NCBI GenBank assembly: GCA_964200075.2
Contig: CAXNAA020000532.1
Location: 1 to 20,400 of the forward strand
Source of the DNA: Sphacelaria rigidula
Lineage: Eukaryota > Phaeophyceae > Sphacelariales
Reading direction: 5' to 3'
DNA: 20,400 bases
The notes beneath the pieces were generated by a model, which saw nothing but the letters and a program-made list of their open reading frames with translations, was not told the origin of the DNA and did not search any database. The translations under genes and the position numbers were made by a program. This document shows positions 18,692 to 20,400 of the stretch, piece after piece (the first letter of the stretch is position 1; each line of letters starts with the position of its first letter).

Positions 18692-19649
18692 CAGTGGAGT
18701 CCGTTGCGGATATCCAGGCACCCTGCCATAACAATTACGGGGAACGGTCGTGCCTGGGTGCTGACATAGACGGACGGCCAGGACGATCTTCCCCCTCTGG
18801 AAAAATAAAACAGGTGCGCTCAACACATGGCGTCGATTGCACGAACGTGAGCATCGAGTTTACGTTCGATTCGTCCAGTCATCAAGGCCTCGGTTGTGTT
18901 GCGAACAACAGCTCCCAATTATAGTGGCTTTCTCCAGATGCTGGGGGTGCTACTACGCATCCGCTTGCTATCGCTGATTGCTCCAGATGTTTGTTAGTTG
19001 TCGGGACAGAATGGGTTGTAATCTACTGCGCTATCCCAAATAACCCGATGCACCACAAGTGTATGCTCTAGGTGCTGTCACTAGGGGCTCATTTTCGTTG
19101 ATGAACCTAGTCACCATACTCTGCTCAAACCCACCGAGATAAGGTCAGGTGTTGCAGCCACATGCAGGTTCACGAACGTGCCGTCACGTCATTATATTCC
19201 AATTTTACTCTGTGAAACTGGTTTCTGCTGCCGGAAAAAAATCGACTCACCGGATTTTTTCGAAATGATTTTTCCGACTCGATTCTTGCCACGTTTTTTT
19301 GCTGGATTTTTCCACTCTACAACCCCTTTTGATTTCGGTTTCTTGGGAATAACTTTGTCAAACAGACACCAAACACATCCTGCTCAAAGGGGCACCTGGA
19401 CACACAGCGGTTGCCGCTGTCTACCTAGTATCATCCTCCAAATCGAAGTCTTGAGTGAGACCGCCCAGCGTTTGGTGCACATCTACAAGGATGACCTACA
19501 TCTGGTGCCATACTCCAAAACGCACCCGACAAGGAGGCTGCATCCCCGTACAGACAGTAGGAATGCCAGTGAATCCTACGTCCTGACAGTCTGGCAGCCG
19601 GCAAGGTGATGATGGTAGTGTCCTAGCGATATCAACTTACAGGGCACTG
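18692..19649. mobile_element. Candidate TA-flanked pogo/Tc1-like non-autonomous element
   Basis: The left end reads TA|CAGTGGAGTCCGTTGCGG, followed by GATATCCAGGCAC. The style, CAGTGGA.. after TA and then alternating GG/CC-rich text, resembles pogo-type termini. The reverse complement of the right end (19649 inward) reads CAGTGCCCTGTAAGTTGATA, then TCGCTAGGACAC, with TA outside at 19650. CAGTG, GTTG, GATATC and the GGCAC/GGACAC blocks correspond in order. The match is imperfect and no transposase is present, so this is a tentative call. Confidence 0.3.
19203..19454 (+). repeat. Long direct repeat, copy 1
   Basis: Matches 19750-20009 in order: GTGAAACTGGTTTCTGCTGC, GACTC, GATTCTTGC, GCTGGATTTTTCCACTCTA, TTTGTCAAACAGACACCAAA, CATCCTGCTC, CACCTGGACA, and CTCCAAATCGAAGT. 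One frame gives QTDTKHILLKGAPGHTAVAA, paralleling the translation of copy 2. No protein family is recognised. Confidence 0.8.
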
Positions 19650-19749
19650 TAGCAGAGTTTGCACGGGAATATTTCGGGGATTGCCTCACCTGCAGTTCGC
19701 CCAGATGTTGCGGATCTTTTCACGATATCACTGAGTACAATCAATTTCA
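19455..19749. other. Spacer between the direct repeats
   Basis: It includes the right end of the candidate TA-flanked element (CACTG|TA at 19645-19651). An open frame running through copy 1 (19178-19609) ends here. No gene is recognised. Confidence 0.4.
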
Positions 19750-20009
19750 CAAAGTGAATGAAGTTGGTTTGTGCTGCGGATCAAAAATCAAGTTTTTTTG
19801 CGACTCCGTTTTTGCGACCTGACTCTTGCGATCGGATTCTTGCGATATTTTTTTTGGATCAGGATGCTTGCGATAGTTTTTTGCTAGATTTTTCCACTCT
19901 AAACCCCCTAGTTTTGGGGGGATCACTTCGTCAAACGGACACTAAACGCATCCTGCTCCAAGGGGGACCTGGACAAACAGCAGTTGCCGCTACTCCAAAT
20001 CGAAGTGTT
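19750..20009 (+). repeat. Long direct repeat, copy 2
   Basis: The second copy of 19203-19454, longer because of an internal expansion of CTTGCGAT-like motifs at 19825-19875. One frame reads QTDTKRILLQGGPGQTAVAA, close to the equivalent frame of copy 1. Both may derive from the same coding or repeat family. Confidence 0.8.
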
Positions 20010-20400
20010 GTGGTCGAGTCTCAGGGTGGGCGTACTAGGCTCGTGAGACATGGGCTGGGGGTGGTGAAACACCAGCGGCCAGCATAACCGGTACTGCAGC
20101 AAGCAGTGTGTTACACCAGAGACTCGCCAGAGAGTTCGGTTCAAACAGCATTGCATGCATCATGCAAAACACAGGCTTACTTTCACGTGCAGAAGCGTCA
20201 TCTTGACTTGCTTGCAAGCGAGATGTCTCCAAGTGGTGGCTGATAGCTTTGTCATTAGGCTTAGCTACTGGACAACTAAAACCTAAGTTGCTTGATGGTG
20301 GAAGTTGGAAGTGGGGCGGGGTGGGTGCTGTGGCGAAATCACGCCATCACGATTGAGTATATAGTGGATCCTGGATGATGACCAGGGGACAAGGGCATCC
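20010..20400. other. Unassigned right edge
   Basis: Only short open frames are present. I see no repeat of the other families in the window and no recognisable gene. Confidence 0.4.

Noticed and set aside
1-20400. Possible bacterial operon, CRISPR, phage or defence locus
   Set aside because: Coding sequence is interrupted by GT-AG introns, there are no compact operons or regular spacer-repeat arrays, and the only recognised protein is a eukaryotic plastid-type kinase.

Overview
The window looks like nuclear DNA from a photosynthetic eukaryote, most likely a brown alga (Ectocarpus-like stramenopile). The reasons are one gene broken by eight GT-AG introns of about 540 to 1940 nt, a plastid/cyanobacterial-type ABC1 (UbiB/ADCK) kinase, Ser-rich low complexity coded by (AGC)n, mixed GC content, and dense small repeats. 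The taxon is an inference; no sequence search was possible.

The one gene I can identify with confidence lies on the plus strand from 5756 to at least 16662. Nine exons join in a single consistent frame of 867 codons. They encode a roughly 300-residue low-complexity N-terminus, a complete ABC1 kinase core (KxGQ, Ala-rich loop, ATP-site Lys, ExD, HxDPHPGN, DFG) and a C-terminal module with two hydrophobic segments. All splice phases agree. The terminal exon after the GTAATG donor at 16663 is not resolved.

Layout. 1-971: low-complexity DNA with a G28 homopolymer and no convincing gene. 972-3199: a probable mobile element with about 70-bp terminal inverted repeats, containing two copies of an array of short diverged repeats, a tRNA-like Pol III motif and a frame-broken coding stretch. 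3200-4187: mostly unassigned. 4188-4577, minus strand: a possible first exon of an unrecognised gene, diverging from the kinase gene. 4578-5755: intergenic region with a pentanucleotide microsatellite. 5756-16662: the kinase gene; its introns hold two tRNA-derived (SINE-like) modules on the minus strand, several short tandem repeats, a dispersed repeat pair and a possible cassette exon. 16663-20400: 3' flank with candidate terminal exons, a candidate TA-flanked pogo/Tc1-like element and a pair of about 255-bp direct repeats.

I see no prokaryotic operon, CRISPR array, phage or defence system. The novelty is mainly in the repeat/mobile-element architecture and in the unusual N-terminal extension and possible alternative splicing of the kinase gene.
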